Shown here one piece after another: positions 1 to 9,126 of a stretch of 64,000 bases of DNA (positions are counted from its first letter, which is position 1; each line of letters begins with the position of its first letter). The notes under the pieces are model-generated. The model searched no databases. It had not been told where the DNA came from and was given only the letters and a program-made list of their open reading frames with translations. The stretch comes from Pseudomonas sp. NC02 (GTDB taxonomy: Bacteria > Pseudomonadota > Gammaproteobacteria > Pseudomonadales > Pseudomonadaceae): NCBI RefSeq assembly GCF_002874965.1, contig NZ_CP025624.1, positions 2,046,001-2,110,000 of the forward strand. Direction: 5' to 3'. The position numbers and the translations under genes were made by a program.

Positions 1-369
1 GAAGCGACCCTGTCCTTCATCAGCGGCGACACCTACACGTTCATGGACACCACCGACTACACCATGTACGAGCTGAACGCTGAAGACATCGAAGCCGTTC
101 TGCCGTTCGTGGAAGAAGGCATGGAAGACGTCTGCGAAGCTATCTTCTTCGAAGACCGTCTGGTTTCCGTAGAGCTGCCGACCACTATCGTGCGTAAGGT
201 TGCCTACACCGAAGGTTCCGCTCGCGGCGACACTTCGGGCAAGGTGATGAAGCCTGCCAAGCTGGCTAACGGTACCGAACTGCAAGTAGCCGATTTCATC
301 GAAATCGACGACCTGATCGAGATCGACACCCGTGAAGGTGGTTCGTACAAAGGTCGCGCCAAGAAGTAA
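1..369 (+). CDS. efp: Elongation factor P, C-terminal part (partial at window edge)
   Basis: The frame is open from base 1, so the N-terminal KOW-like domain lies outside the window; the 122 visible residues cover the two OB-fold domains. The stretch [12 protein letters not shown] and the C-terminal block ending in [15 protein letters not shown] are typical of EF-P. EF-P binds between the P and E sites of ribosomes stalled on proline-rich sequences and restores peptide bond formation. The modified residue near position 32 is not visible, so nothing can be said about rhamnosylation. The ATG at 43 is internal and should not be used as a start. A strong terminator follows. Confidence 0.95.
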   Translation, partial: EATLSFISGDTYTFMDTTDYTMYELNAEDIEAVLPFVEEGMEDVCEAIFFEDRLVSVELPTTIVRKVAYTEGSARGDTSGKVMKPAKLANGTELQVADFIEIDDLIEIDTREGGSYKGRAKK

Positions 370-390
370 TTCTTGCGCCACCGGTACGAT

Positions 391-423
391 AAAAAAAGCC
401 CGACCATGCGTCGGGCTTTTTTG
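391..423 (+). terminator. Bidirectional intrinsic terminator after efp
   Basis: AAAAAAGCCCGA, a 7-base loop and TCGGGCTTTTTT form a stem with a T run on one side and an A run on the other. It can serve efp on the plus strand and the convergent esterase gene that ends at 437. Confidence 0.9.
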
Positions 424-436
424 TGGGTGCCGGTTT

Positions 437-1453
437 TTACTTCAGGTGTTGCTTCAGTTCCTCGGACGCCTGCAGCAGCGCCGAACGAACCTCCGGTACC
501 TGGCTGACGACATTCAGCAAACCGTAGTCATGGATCATGCCGTTGTAGCGCACGGCGGTCACCGGTACACCGGCCTCATCCAGCTTGCGGGCATAGGCTT
601 CGCCTTCGTCACGCAGCACGTCCGAGCCTGCGGTCTGAATCAACGCAGGTGGCAAACCCTTGAGCTGCGCGGTGCTTGCCCGCAGGGGCGACGCATAGAT
701 CTCGGCGCGCTGGTTGGTGTCGGTGGTGTAGTTGTCCCAGAACCACTTCATCATGTTGCGGGTCAGGAAGTGGCCTTCGGCAAACTGGTTGTAGGACCCG
801 GTGTCGAAGTTGGCGTCGGTCACCGGCCACAACAGCAGTTGGAACTTGATTGACGGAGTGCCCCTGTCCTTGGCCATCAGGCTGACCACCGCTGCCATGT
901 TGCCGCCGACGCTGTTGCCGGCGACGGCCAGGCGTTTGCCATCGACGTTGATCTCGCTGCCGTGTTCGGCCACCCACTTGGTTGCCCCGTACGCCTGGTT
1001 GATCGCCACAGGGTAGTGCGCTTCAGGTGATGGCGTGTAGTTGACGAACACCGCCGCCGCTCCGGACCCCACCACCAGGTCACGCACCAGGCGCTCGTGG
1101 GTCGGGAAATCCCCGAGTACCCAGCCACCGCCGTGGAAGAACATGAACACCGGCAATGTGCCCTTGACCCCGGCCGGACGCACGATGGTCAGGCTCAGCG
1201 GCTGGCCATCGACCTGAATGGTCTTCTGGCTCACGTCGGCCTTGGGCAGCGTCAGTTTCACGCCTGACTGTGCGCCTGTCAGCACCGCACGGGCTTCCCT
1301 GGGCGTCAGTTGCTCCATCGGTTTGCCGGTGCCGGCGTTCAGTACATCGAGAAACGCCTGGGTGTTGTGTTCCACGTCACCGCTGGCCGCAAAGGCATTG
1401 GTGATCGAGAAGGCGAGCAGGGTGCCGGTGAGTACTTTGCCAAATGTGTTCAT
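437..1453 (-). CDS. Exported alpha/beta hydrolase (HSL-type esterase/lipase)
   Basis: 338 residues. The first 23 residues look like a Sec signal peptide (hydrophobic run ending AFAASG), so the enzyme is probably periplasmic. HGGG at residues 107-110 is the oxyanion-hole motif of the hormone-sensitive lipase family and GNSVGG (nucleophile Ser181) is the nucleophile elbow; IHDYG near the C terminus supplies the likely catalytic His. The expected reaction is hydrolysis of short-chain carboxylic esters; the real substrate is unknown. The ATG at 1453 is chosen because GGAG lies 6 bases upstream; the longer frame would need a TTG. It lies 25 bases downstream of ohr on the same strand, so it is probably cotranscribed with the peroxide-resistance gene, perhaps handling ester or lipid damage (inference). 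Confidence 0.87.
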   Translation of the reverse strand: MNTFGKVLTGTLLAFSITNAFAASGDVEHNTQAFLDVLNAGTGKPMEQLTPREARAVLTGAQSGVKLTLPKADVSQKTIQVDGQPLSLTIVRPAGVKGTLPVFMFFHGGGWVLGDFPTHERLVRDLVVGSGAAAVFVNYTPSPEAHYPVAINQAYGATKWVAEHGSEINVDGKRLAVAGNSVGGNMAAVVSLMAKDRGTPSIKFQLLLWPVTDANFDTGSYNQFAEGHFLTRNMMKWFWDNYTTDTNQRAEIYASPLRASTAQLKGLPPALIQTAGSDVLRDEGEAYARKLDEAGVPVTAVRYNGMIHDYGLLNVVSQVPEVRSALLQASEELKQHLK

Positions 1454-1478
1454 GTTCTTCTCCAAAAAACCGCGTGGG

Positions 1479-1898
1479 TCAGACGGTTACGTGCAGGCGT
1501 ACATCGACGTTGCCACGGGTGGCGTTGGAGTAAGGGCAGACCTGGTGCGCAGCGTCGACCAGGCTTTGCGCGTCGTCCTGGGCCAGGCCGGGCAAGCTGA
1601 CGTGCAGGTCGATGTCCAGGCCGAAACCGCCGGGGATTTGACCGATGCCGACGTGGGCAGTGATCGAAGCGTCATCCGGGATTTTGCGTTTGGTCTGGCT
1701 GGCGACGAATTTCAGGGCACCGATGAAGCAGGCGGAGTAACCGGCGGCGAACAGTTGTTCCGGGTTGGTGGCCTGGCCACCCGCGCCGCCCAGTTCTTTT
1801 GGCGTGGAGAGTTTTACATCGAGGATGTTGTCGCTGGAAACAGCACGACCATCACGGCCGCCGGTGGCGGTGGCTACTGCGGTGTAGAGAGCTTGCAT
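1479..1898 (-). CDS. ohr: Organic hydroperoxide resistance protein Ohr
   Basis: 139 residues, the usual Ohr length. Ohr is a thiol peroxidase of the OsmC superfamily that reduces lipid and other organic hydroperoxides in the cytoplasm using lipoamide-linked electrons. The peroxidatic Cys57 (SACFIG) and resolving Cys121 (VCPYSN) are both present, as are the N-terminal Arg and the Glu of ATNPEQLF expected in the active site. The start at 1898 has a GAGGAA ribosome site just upstream; the longer frame to 2036 runs through the promoter repeats and is rejected. The esterase gene follows on the same strand, and the regulator ohrR lies upstream in the same orientation, separated by a REPIN. Confidence 0.95.
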   Translation of the reverse strand: MQALYTAVATATGGRDGRAVSSDNILDVKLSTPKELGGAGGQATNPEQLFAAGYSACFIGALKFVASQTKRKIPDDASITAHVGIGQIPGGFGLDIDLHVSLPGLAQDDAQSLVDAAHQVCPYSNATRGNVDVRLHVTV

Positions 1899-1920
1899 GG
1901 TGATTTCCTCGTCAGTGTTT

Positions 1921-1984
1921 GCGCTAAATGTTTGCGCGCTAAGTAAGTGGCGAGGTGAATGTATCGCGCTAATAGTTAGTGCGC
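1921..1984 (-). promoter_or_regulatory. Candidate operator region of ohr: repeated GCGCTAA motifs
   Basis: Read on the plus strand, GCGCTAA occurs at 1921-1927, 1936-1942 and 1966-1972, start to start 15 and 30 bases apart, followed by TTAGTGCGC at 1976-1984 in inverse orientation. The last pair forms an imperfect palindrome centred near 1975. The block lies 23-86 bases upstream of the ohr start. OhrR is the obvious candidate ligand because its gene is next door, but the core differs from the AATT-rich sites known for other OhrR proteins, so the assignment is inference. Confidence 0.5.
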
Positions 1985-2040
1985 AAGATATATTTGGAAA
2001 ATATTTTGCGTGCTTTGATAGCCAGGCATTGCACAAACAA

Positions 2041-2132
2041 ATGTGGGAGCGGGCTTGCTCGCGAATGCGGTGTGACAGTCACTAGATGCATTGACTGATC
2101 CACCGCATTCGCGAGCAAGCCCGCTCCCACAT
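2041..2132. repeat. REPIN (inverted REP pair)
   Basis: ATGTGGGAGCGGGCTTGC opens the left arm; its reverse complement closes the right arm with a short variable centre between. Both arms carry the exact 14-base sequence AAGCCCGCTCCCAC or its complement. The element lies between ohr and ohrR. Confidence 0.95.
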
Positions 2133-2151
2133 TTTTTGATGCGTGGTGCCT

Positions 2152-2604
2152 TTAGAGGGAGACTTGCAGGTTTTTTCGCAGTGCCAGTAAATCGCCCTGC
2201 AGCTTGCGCAACTGCTCGATGTCCAGCCCGCTGGCGCCCAGGATGCACTGTGGAATATCCATGGCTTTGTCCCGCAGGGCGCGCCCGGCCTCGGTCAATT
2301 CAACCACCACCACGCGCTCGTCTTCGCGGCTGCGGGTGCGGCTGAGCAGGCCTTCGGCTTCCAGGCGCTTGAGCAGCGGCGTCAGGGAGCCGGGATCCGT
2401 CAGCAGGCGATTGCTGATTTCGCCTACGGTCAAGCCATCCTCTTCCCACAGCACCATCATGGCCAGGTACTGCGGATAGGTCAGGCCGAGGGCTTGCAGC
2501 AGCGGTTTGTAGACCTTGGTCATCAACAACGAGGTGGAATGCAGGGCAAAACACAGCTGGTTGTCGAGCAACAAGGATTCGCAGGTATCGAGGGGCTTGG
2601 TCAT
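2152..2604 (-). CDS. ohrR: MarR-family organic peroxide sensor OhrR
   Basis: 150 residues with the MarR winged helix (about 35-105). Cys18 in DNQLCFALHS is at the position of the redox-sensing Cys of OhrR, and TYPQYLAMMVLWE is the conserved OhrR block around it; Cys120 provides a likely second thiol, as in two-Cys OhrR of Xanthomonas. Family knowledge: reduced OhrR represses ohr, and oxidation of the N-terminal Cys by organic hydroperoxide releases DNA. Here it lies upstream of ohr in the same direction, with 250 bases and a REPIN between them, so the two are probably transcribed separately. A paralogue of the same class, ospR, lies at 18115. Confidence 0.9.
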   Translation of the reverse strand: MTKPLDTCESLLLDNQLCFALHSTSLLMTKVYKPLLQALGLTYPQYLAMMVLWEEDGLTVGEISNRLLTDPGSLTPLLKRLEAEGLLSRTRSREDERVVVVELTEAGRALRDKAMDIPQCILGASGLDIEQLRKLQGDLLALRKNLQVSL

Positions 2605-2681
2605 GGCAGTGCCTTAAAACGTGTCTGGTTTCGAATCTAGCGGGCAAATCTTTAACGCGCCAGACAATTCTGTCCGGCCGG

Positions 2682-3632
2682 TCAACCCAGGCCGCTTTGC
2701 AGTGCAAGGTCCCAGGGCGGCACAGGGCTGAAGCGCGCCTTGAGGTATTCCAGCAACAAGCGGCTGCGGGCGTTGGCGTGTTGCTCCAGGCGTAGCGCAT
2801 AGATGCCTGCGGTTTCAGGCGTCGGCAGGCCGTTCTCGCAGAACAGCGGGACCAGTTCACCGCGCACCAGGTATTCACTGGCGAGCCAGGTGGGCAGATG
2901 CGCAACACCCAGTCCGGCCAGCGCGCCTGAAAGCAGGGCTTCGGCGTTATTGGCGCTCATGCGAATGCGCTGCGGGCGGTAGGTGGATTTGCGCCCATCG
3001 AGCTCAAAACGCCAGGCGAACATCGGTGCCAGGCCTTCCCAATCCAGGCCGTCATGCTCGCTTAACTGGCTGGGATGGGTCGGGGTGCCACGGCTTTTCA
3101 GGTAGGCCGGGCTTGCGCAAGCGATGCGCACGATGCTGGCCAGTGGCGTGGCAATCAGCCGGGTGTCGACGATATGCCCGGCCCGCAGCACCAGGTCGAC
3201 CTTGCCCAGATGCTCGCCCTGCATGTCGACAAAGCTGTCGATCAAGTGCAGGTGCACGTCCAGTCCCGGATAGACATTGAGAAAGTCAGCGATGGCAGGC
3301 GCCAAATGCCGCCTGCCGAAAGCCGCCGGTGCGTCCACGCGGATCAAGCCTTCAGGCGCATGACTCAGCGACACCGCTTCGGCCCGCGCCAGTTGCAGCT
3401 CGCTGACAATCCGCCGGGCGCGCTCGGCAAACGCCAGGCCGGCGGGCGTCGGCACCACCGCATGGGTGCTGCGTTGAAACAGCCGGCTACCCACCGAGCT
3501 TTCCAGGCTGTCGATGCGCCGCGCCACGGCCGAGGGCGTGAGCGGGTGACGGCGCGCGGCTGCGGAAAAGCTGCCGGCTTCCAGTACGTCGAGAAACAGG
3601 CTCAGTTGATCGGTCAATGTATTGGGGTTCAT
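2682..3632 (-). CDS. LysR-family transcriptional regulator
   Basis: 316 residues from the ATG at 3632. Residues 1-60 form the winged HTH (LDVLEAGSFSAAARR, with TPSAVARRIDSLE as recognition helix), followed by a LysR substrate-binding fold (VRIACASPAYL, GLGVAHLPTWLA). The longer frame back to 3710 adds a stretch unlike LysR N termini. It faces the TauE/SafE exporter gene across a 108-base divergent gap, so that exporter is the best candidate target by the usual LysR arrangement (inference). Effector unknown. Confidence 0.88.
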   Translation of the reverse strand: MNPNTLTDQLSLFLDVLEAGSFSAAARRHPLTPSAVARRIDSLESSVGSRLFQRSTHAVVPTPAGLAFAERARRIVSELQLARAEAVSLSHAPEGLIRVDAPAAFGRRHLAPAIADFLNVYPGLDVHLHLIDSFVDMQGEHLGKVDLVLRAGHIVDTRLIATPLASIVRIACASPAYLKSRGTPTHPSQLSEHDGLDWEGLAPMFAWRFELDGRKSTYRPQRIRMSANNAEALLSGALAGLGVAHLPTWLASEYLVRGELVPLFCENGLPTPETAGIYALRLEQHANARSRLLLEYLKARFSPVPPWDLALQSGLG

Positions 3633-3740
3633 CAGCGTCTGCTTGTGCGAGATTGGCACAGCCATTGTGCGTTGCTGTGCGTTTCCGCACCAGAGCGGAC
3701 TGCGTAGCATGCAAGGCCTAGGAACAGCAGGAGCGAGCGG

Positions 3741-4490
3741 GTGGCAGATTTAGCGTTGTATTTAATGCTGGGCGTAGCGTTGGGCACGGTCGGTGGCTTG
3801 TTCGGCATCGGCGGCGGGCTGATTGCCATTCCCGTGCTGGGAGTATTTTTCGGCCTCGACCAGCAGATCGCCCAAGGCACGGCCCTGGTGATGGTGGTGC
3901 CGAATGTGATGCTGGCGTTGTGGCGTTATCACCAGCGTAACCGGATTGAATTGCGTCATGCACTGCCGTTGGGCGTGATGGGTTTTTCCTTCGCCTGGCT
4001 GGGCTCGATCTGGGCGGTGGGGATCGATGCTGACGTGATGCGGGTGGGTTTTATCGCGTTTCTGCTGGTATTGGCGTCCTACAACCTGCTGCGAATGTTT
4101 ACCCACAATGCACCGCCGTCAGCGCAGATGCGTTATTCCTGGCCGTGGCTTGGGGTGTTGGGCGCGGCGTCAGGCTCCATGGGTGGCTTGTTCGGGGTGG
4201 GCGGTGCAGTGGTTGCCACGCCGGTGCTGACCAGCATCTTCGGCACCAGCCAGGTGGTGGCCCAAGGGCTGTCGCTGGCCCTGGCGCTGCCGAGCACCAG
4301 CGTGACCCTGGTGACCTACGCCTGGCACCACGAAGTGGACTGGCTGATCGGCGTGCCTTTGGCCGTCGGCGGTTTGCTCAGTATCAGTTGGGGCGTGAAA
4401 GTCGCCCACGCCATGCCGGAGCGCATGTTACGCGGGCTGTTCTGCGGGTTCCTGGCGGTGTGTGCGGTGATGCTGACGTTTAAAGTTTGA
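3741..4490 (+). CDS. TauE/SafE-family membrane exporter
   Basis: 249 residues with two homologous halves, each opening with a glycine-rich loop (GGLFGIGGGLIAIPVLG near 17 and GGLFGVGGAVVATPVLT near 145), the signature of the TauE/SafE (DUF81) family. About eight hydrophobic segments place it in the inner membrane. Members export sulfite, sulfoacetate or related organosulfur anions, but the substrate cannot be read here. The start is GTG at 3741 with AGGAG 8 bases upstream. The 3' end overlaps that of the convergent LysR gene by 11 bases. Confidence 0.88.
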   Translation: MADLALYLMLGVALGTVGGLFGIGGGLIAIPVLGVFFGLDQQIAQGTALVMVVPNVMLALWRYHQRNRIELRHALPLGVMGFSFAWLGSIWAVGIDADVMRVGFIAFLLVLASYNLLRMFTHNAPPSAQMRYSWPWLGVLGAASGSMGGLFGVGGAVVATPVLTSIFGTSQVVAQGLSLALALPSTSVTLVTYAWHHEVDWLIGVPLAVGGLLSISWGVKVAHAMPERMLRGLFCGFLAVCAVMLTFKV

Positions 4491-5370
4491 AGCCTTCGAG
4501 GATGTATTCGGCGAGGCATTCGGTAATCGGCGAGGTGGTGCGCGGGTTGCGCAACAGCCGCAGGTTGACCGACGGCAGCGGCGGAAAACCGTCCGCTGTG
4601 CCCAATATGCGCAGGTCTTCGGTCACCAGGCTTTCCATATTGATCGTGACGGCCAGGCCGGCACCCACCACTGCGAGGATCGCGGCCCCGTTGGAGCTGT
4701 GATACGCCAGTCGGTACTCCTGCCCCTGGGCGTCCAGCGCGGCGCGTGCCCACTGCGTGCAAAAACTGTCGAGGCCGGAAATGGCCAGGGGCAGGGCGCT
4801 GTGCTCATCCATGCAGAAGCAGGGCGCCGCCACCCACACCATGCGTTCATGGCGCAGCAGTTCGCCGATTTCATTTCCCGGTTCGCGGCTGATAACGGTC
4901 AGGTCGAGGTCCCGGCGCTGCATCAGCACCGGCGACGACTCGCAGTGCATTTCAATCTGGATCAGCGGGTAAGCCTTGGAGAAGCGCTTGAGAATCCCCG
5001 GCAAGTAGCGCATCACGTAATCGTCCGGGGTGCCGATGCGCACCAACCCGACCATGTGCGGCTCGCGCAGGGTGTTGAACACCTCGCTGTGCAGCTTCAG
5101 GATCCTGCGGGCATAGCCCAATAGCACCTGGCCTTCCGGAGTCAGCCGCACCTGGCGACCATCGCGCTCGAACAACTTGCGCTGCAACACATCTTCTTCC
5201 AGGCGTTTCATCTGCATGCTCACCGCCGACTGGGTGCGGTTGACCTGCTCGCCGGCGCGGGTAAAGCCCCCTTGATCAGCGATGGCGACGAAGGTGCGCA
5301 GCACCTCGGTGTCGATACTCGGGTAGCTGGACAATTGATCAATCTCCGAGATGTATTGCATAAGAAACAT
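4480..5370 (-). CDS. LysR-family transcriptional regulator
   Basis: 296 residues. The HTH is clear (VLRTFVAIADQGGFTRAGE, RTQSAVSMQMKRLEE), followed by a substrate-binding domain with VRIGTPDDYVMRYLP. It resembles the branch of LysR proteins whose HTH is preceded by a short extension. The start could be 5370 or the ATG at 5361; neither has a clear ribosome site. It is convergent with the exporter gene and divergent from the DUF1127 gene at 5429, only 58 bases away, which makes the latter a possible target. Effector unknown. Confidence 0.87.
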   Translation of the reverse strand: MFLMQYISEIDQLSSYPSIDTEVLRTFVAIADQGGFTRAGEQVNRTQSAVSMQMKRLEEDVLQRKLFERDGRQVRLTPEGQVLLGYARRILKLHSEVFNTLREPHMVGLVRIGTPDDYVMRYLPGILKRFSKAYPLIQIEMHCESSPVLMQRRDLDLTVISREPGNEIGELLRHERMVWVAAPCFCMDEHSALPLAISGLDSFCTQWARAALDAQGQEYRLAYHSSNGAAILAVVGAGLAVTINMESLVTEDLRILGTADGFPPLPSVNLRLLRNPRTTSPITECLAEYILEGFKL

Positions 5371-5428
5371 TCGTTGGATTGATCATAGCGCCAGGCACAG
5401 ACTTCAGTCATCCCCACTGGAGGGCGAG

Positions 5429-5638
5429 ATGATGAAAGGTCAAAGAGGCTTTGTACTGATGGCGAAGCGGCCGTTTTCCGGGCTGCTTCAACTGGGTTCC
5501 CGGTGGATGGCCGTGCACCGTGAGCGTCAGCTGTTGATGAGCATGAGCGATGAGGCGCTCAAGGACATCGGGCTCAACCGTGGCGATGTCGAGCAGGAAA
5601 GCCGCCGGCATTTTTGGGAAGACCCGCTGCGAAAATGA
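5429..5638 (+). CDS. DUF1127-domain small protein
   Basis: 69 residues, basic at the N terminus. The C-terminal segment ERQLLMSMSDEALKDIGLNRGDVEQES is the DUF1127 (YjiS-like) signature, with its LxxMSDxxLKDIGL core. Small proteins of this group in alphaproteobacteria bind RNA and influence phosphate and carbon metabolism; in pseudomonads most are uncharacterised. GGAGGG lies just upstream of 5429; a second ATG at 5432 would give better spacing. The longer frame from 5351 overlaps the LysR promoter and is not used. Confidence 0.85.
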   Translation: MMKGQRGFVLMAKRPFSGLLQLGSRWMAVHRERQLLMSMSDEALKDIGLNRGDVEQESRRHFWEDPLRK

Positions 5639-5683
5639 CTCGGGATGCAGTAGGGTGGTTCGCGAGCACACAAGGAGATGCCC

Positions 5684-6913
5684 ATGCCCGCAGAACTGTC
5701 CTTTTCCCTCAAGCAGGCGCGACGCCTGGCGCTGGCCGCCCAGGGTTTTTCCGGGCGCCAGCCGCCGGCGTTGATCAAGGCGGCGCAGGTCAATCGCCTG
5801 GTTGAGCGTTTGGGCGTGTTGCAGATTGATTCGGTAAATGCGGTGGTGCGTTCGCACTACCTGCCGCTGTTTTCCCGTCTGGGGCATTACTCTCCGTTGA
5901 TTCTAGAACAGGCCGCCTGGAGTTCGGGGCGGCGCCGCTCGCTGTTCGAATATTGGGGCCATGAGGCGTCGTTGTTGCCAATGGCGCTGTACCCATTGAT
6001 GCGCTGGCGCATGGAACGGGCGGCCCGGGGGCAGGGGATCTATCAGCAAATGGCGCGTTTTGGTCGCGAGCAGCAGGCCACCATCGCCCGGGTGCTGGGC
6101 ATCGTCGAACAACAAGGCGCCCTGGGTGCGGGCAGTTTGTCGACCCGCGAGGAGCGCGCCGGCCCGTGGTGGGACTGGAGCGATGAAAAGCATGCGCTGG
6201 AATGGTTGTTCGCCGCCGGCCAGGTGACCGTCGCCGGGCGGCGGGGTTTTGAGCGTTTGTATGACCTGCCGGAGCGTGTGATCCCGGCCGACATTCTCCA
6301 GCAAGCCCCCTTGGACGAGGCTGAGGCGCAACGCGGTTTGCTGCTGCACAGCGCCACGGCGCTGGGGGTGGGCACTGAAAAAGACCTGCGCGACTACTTC
6401 CGTCTGGACCCGGCCGACAGCCGTGGGCGCCTGGCGGAGCTGGTCGAGGATGGGCAATTGATCACCTGCGACGTGCAGGGCTGGAAACAGCCGGCTTATT
6501 GCCTGCCCGAGCCGAAAGTCCCGCGCAAGGTGCCTGCCAGCGCACTGTTATCGCCTTTTGATTCGCTGATCTGGGAGCGCAGCCGTACCGAGCGGTTGTT
6601 CGATTTCCGCTATCGCCTGGAGATCTACACGCCTCAGGACAAGCGGGTATATGGCTACTACGTGCTGCCGTTCCTGCACAACGAGCGGATCGCCGCGCGC
6701 GTGGATCTGCGGGCGGAACGGGCGGCCGGACGCCTGGCGGTGCACGCCGTTCACGAGGAAGAGCCGGGGCTGGACGAGGAGGGCATGCGCGCGCTGGCCC
6801 TGAATCTGCGGCAGATGGCCGACTGGCTCGGGCTTGAGCAGATACAGCTCAATTGCCAGCGGGCCAGTGCGGCACGGTTGCGGGTAGAGCTTTTAACGCT
6901 TGACCTGTTTTAG
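5684..6913 (+). CDS. ycaQ: YcaQ-type winged-helix DNA glycosylase
   Basis: 409 residues, the length of the YcaQ/AlkX HTH_42 family, which unhooks interstrand crosslinks and removes bulky alkylated bases from DNA. The catalytic Gln-aliphatic-Asp motif is present as QID at 47-49 ([12 protein letters not shown]), the variant of YcaQ rather than the QxQ of AlkZ. Tandem winged-helix folds should follow (roughly 100-330). The start at 5684 is preferred over the ATG at 5678 because AAGGAG at 5672-5677 abuts the latter but is 6 bases from the former. The gene overlaps the convergent DAHP synthase gene by 21 bases at its 3' end. Confidence 0.88.
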   Translation: MPAELSFSLKQARRLALAAQGFSGRQPPALIKAAQVNRLVERLGVLQIDSVNAVVRSHYLPLFSRLGHYSPLILEQAAWSSGRRRSLFEYWGHEASLLPMALYPLMRWRMERAARGQGIYQQMARFGREQQATIARVLGIVEQQGALGAGSLSTREERAGPWWDWSDEKHALEWLFAAGQVTVAGRRGFERLYDLPERVIPADILQQAPLDEAEAQRGLLLHSATALGVGTEKDLRDYFRLDPADSRGRLAELVEDGQLITCDVQGWKQPAYCLPEPKVPRKVPASALLSPFDSLIWERSRTERLFDFRYRLEIYTPQDKRVYGYYVLPFLHNERIAARVDLRAERAAGRLAVHAVHEEEPGLDEEGMRALALNLRQMADWLGLEQIQLNCQRASAARLRVELLTLDLF

Positions 6914-8242
6914 CGTCTCGGCAATCAGGAATGCCAATTCCAGCGACTGATCGGCATTCATCCGTGGGTCGCAGTGGGTGTGGTAGCGGTCCGACAACCC
7001 GTCTTCGGTAATCGGCCGTGCGCCACCGATGCACTCGGTGACGTTCTGCCCGGTCATCTCGATATGAATCCCGCCGGCGTAAGTGCCTTCGGCTTCATGC
7101 ACCTGGAAGAACTCCTTCACCTCACTGAGAATCTGCGCGAAGTCCCGTGTCTTGTAGCCGCTGCTGGCCTTGATGGTGTTGCCGTGCATCGGGTCGGAAC
7201 TCCACAGCACCTGCTTGCCCTCGCGCTGTACCGCGCGGATCAGGTTGGGCAGATGGTCGCCGACCTTGCTGGCACCCATGCGCGCAATCAGGTTGAGGCG
7301 GCCCGGGTCGTTGTCCGGGTTGAGGATGTCGATCAGGCGGATCAGGTCGTCGGGGTTCATGCTCGGGCCGACCTTGACCCCGATCGGGTTGTTCACCCCG
7401 CGCAGGAATTCGACGTGGGCACCGTCCAGTTGGCGGGTGCGATCACCGATCCAGAGCATGTGTGCCGAGCAGTCGTAATAGTCGTTGGTCAGGCTGTCGC
7501 GGCGCACGAAGGCTTGTTCGTAGTTGAGCAGCAGCGCTTCGTGGGCGGTGAAGAAACTGGTCTCGCGCAGTTGCGGCGAGCTGTCCATGCCACAGGCACG
7601 CATGAAGGCCAGGGTTTCGTCGATGCGGTCGGCCAGTTGGCTGTACTTCTCGGCCAGGGCGGAGTTGGCGATGAAGTCCAGGTTCCACTTGTGCACCTGG
7701 TGCAGGTCGGCAAAACCGCCCTGGGCAAACGCCCGCAGCAGGTTCAGGGTGGCGGTGGACTGGTGGTAGGACTGCAGCAGGCGGTCCGGATCGGGCACGC
7801 GGCTTTTTTCGTCGAAGCCGATACCGTTGACGATATCGCCGCGGTAGGCGGGCAGGGTGATGCCGTCGATGGTTTCATCGTTGGAAGAGCGCGGCTTGGC
7901 GAACTGGCCCGCCATACGCCCGACCTTGACCACCGGGCAGCCGGCAGCGAAGGTCATCACAATCGCCATCTGCAGCAGCACCTTGAAGGTGTCGCGGATT
8001 TTTGCCGCGGAGAACTCGGCAAAACTCTCGGCGCAATCGCCGCCTTGCAACAGGAAGGCGCGACCCTGGGTCACCTCGGCAAACTGACGGCGCAACTCAC
8101 GGGCTTCACCGGCAAACACCAGCGGCGGATAGCTCGCCAGGGTTTGCTCGACCTGCGACAAATGCGCGGCGTCAGGGTACTGGGGTTGTTGCTGGATCGG
8201 CAGGGCGCGCCAGCTGTCGGGGCTCCAGGGTTGGCTCATCAT
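6893..8242 (-). CDS. Class II 3-deoxy-7-phosphoheptulonate synthase
   Basis: 449 residues, matching the plant-like class II DAHP synthases that condense phosphoenolpyruvate with erythrose 4-phosphate at the entry of the shikimate pathway. QGGDCAESF near residue 64, [14 protein letters not shown] near 102, [10 protein letters not shown] and [18 protein letters not shown] are family motifs that hold the metal and PEP ligands. Pseudomonads have both class I (AroF/AroG-type) and class II enzymes; class II forms are often linked to secondary metabolism or tryptophan control, but nothing of that kind adjoins this gene. The start is the first of two consecutive ATG codons. Confidence 0.95.
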   Translation of the reverse strand: MMSQPWSPDSWRALPIQQQPQYPDAAHLSQVEQTLASYPPLVFAGEARELRRQFAEVTQGRAFLLQGGDCAESFAEFSAAKIRDTFKVLLQMAIVMTFAAGCPVVKVGRMAGQFAKPRSSNDETIDGITLPAYRGDIVNGIGFDEKSRVPDPDRLLQSYHQSTATLNLLRAFAQGGFADLHQVHKWNLDFIANSALAEKYSQLADRIDETLAFMRACGMDSSPQLRETSFFTAHEALLLNYEQAFVRRDSLTNDYYDCSAHMLWIGDRTRQLDGAHVEFLRGVNNPIGVKVGPSMNPDDLIRLIDILNPDNDPGRLNLIARMGASKVGDHLPNLIRAVQREGKQVLWSSDPMHGNTIKASSGYKTRDFAQILSEVKEFFQVHEAEGTYAGGIHIEMTGQNVTECIGGARPITEDGLSDRYHTHCDPRMNADQSLELAFLIAETLKQVKR

Positions 8243-8357
8243 GAACTCGAGTGATTTGCGGTCGGGCCGTCATGTTATCAGCAATTAGTACGTGACCTGC
8301 TGCCGCCGGATCGCCCACAATCCCGGCTTTCCCGTTGGCACGCCGTTAGGAGTTGCA

Positions 8358-9113
8358 ATGTCTGAGGAGCGCGTCGAGCGCCTGCTGGCCGAGGTCCATG
8401 ATGACTTCGGCATGATCCGCGTGCTGGAAGTGGCCGATTACCGCTTTCTCGAGTTTGGCGATGCCATCGAGCAGAGTTGTGTGTTTACTGCTGACCCGAG
8501 CTGGTTGGAGTATGACTACACCCGCGCGATGCTGATTGGGGCGTTGTGCCATGAGCAGCCGGAGAGTGCGTTGTTCCTGGGCTTGGGCGCTGGGACGTTG
8601 ACCCAGGCCTGTCTGAAGTTTTTGCCTTTGGAAGATGTTGAGGCCATCGAACTGCGGCCTGATGTGCCGCGTCTGGCCATTGAGTACTTGGGGCTGGATG
8701 ATGATCCTCGGCTGTATATCCGCGTTGGGGATGCGTTGGAATTGCTGCCTTCGGCTGAGTCGGCGGACCTGATTTTTGTCGACCTGTATACGGATGTTGG
8801 CCCGGGCGTTGGGCATCTGGCCTGGACGTTTTTGGAGAACTGCCAGAAGAAGCTGAATCCGGGGGGGTGGTTGGTGATTAATCAGTGGGCTACGGATGAT
8901 GGGAAGCCGTTGGGAGCGGCGTTGTTGCGTGGGTTGTATCACCGGCATTATTGGGAGTTGCCGGTGCAGGAGGGGAATGTGATTTTGCTGGTGCCGGCGG
9001 ATCTGGATCAGGTGCTCGATGTGGCGGCGTTGTCGGCGCGGGCTGAGGGGTTGGCGTCGCGGTTGGGGTATTCGTTGCAGTCGCTGATCAAGGCGATTCG
9101 GCCGGCTACGTAG
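8358..9113 (+). CDS. Spermidine synthase-like protein (spermine/spermidine synthase fold)
   Basis: 251 residues. Residues about 60-200 show a Rossmann methyltransferase-like fold: ALFLGLGAGTLTQACLKFLP is the nucleotide-binding loop, followed by VEAIELRPDVPRLA and SADLIFVDLYTD, as in polyamine synthases. Annotated relatives are called spermidine synthase or fused methyltransferase. The Asp pair that would bind polyamine is not obvious, so the substrate is uncertain. The ATG at 8358 is chosen over upstream frame because AGGAG lies 7-8 bases before it. Codon use becomes noticeably T/G-rich toward the 3' end (TTGGGGG, GGGGTGG), unlike its neighbours. Confidence 0.75.
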   Translation: MSEERVERLLAEVHDDFGMIRVLEVADYRFLEFGDAIEQSCVFTADPSWLEYDYTRAMLIGALCHEQPESALFLGLGAGTLTQACLKFLPLEDVEAIELRPDVPRLAIEYLGLDDDPRLYIRVGDALELLPSAESADLIFVDLYTDVGPGVGHLAWTFLENCQKKLNPGGWLVINQWATDDGKPLGAALLRGLYHRHYWELPVQEGNVILLVPADLDQVLDVAALSARAEGLASRLGYSLQSLIKAIRPAT

Positions 9114-9126
9114 GGTTTTGATTGTG

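Noticed and set aside
6974..8254. 426-codon plus-strand frame opposite the DAHP synthase gene
   Set aside because: It is the antisense of a gene with full class II DAHP synthase motifs; such shadow frames are usual at this GC content.
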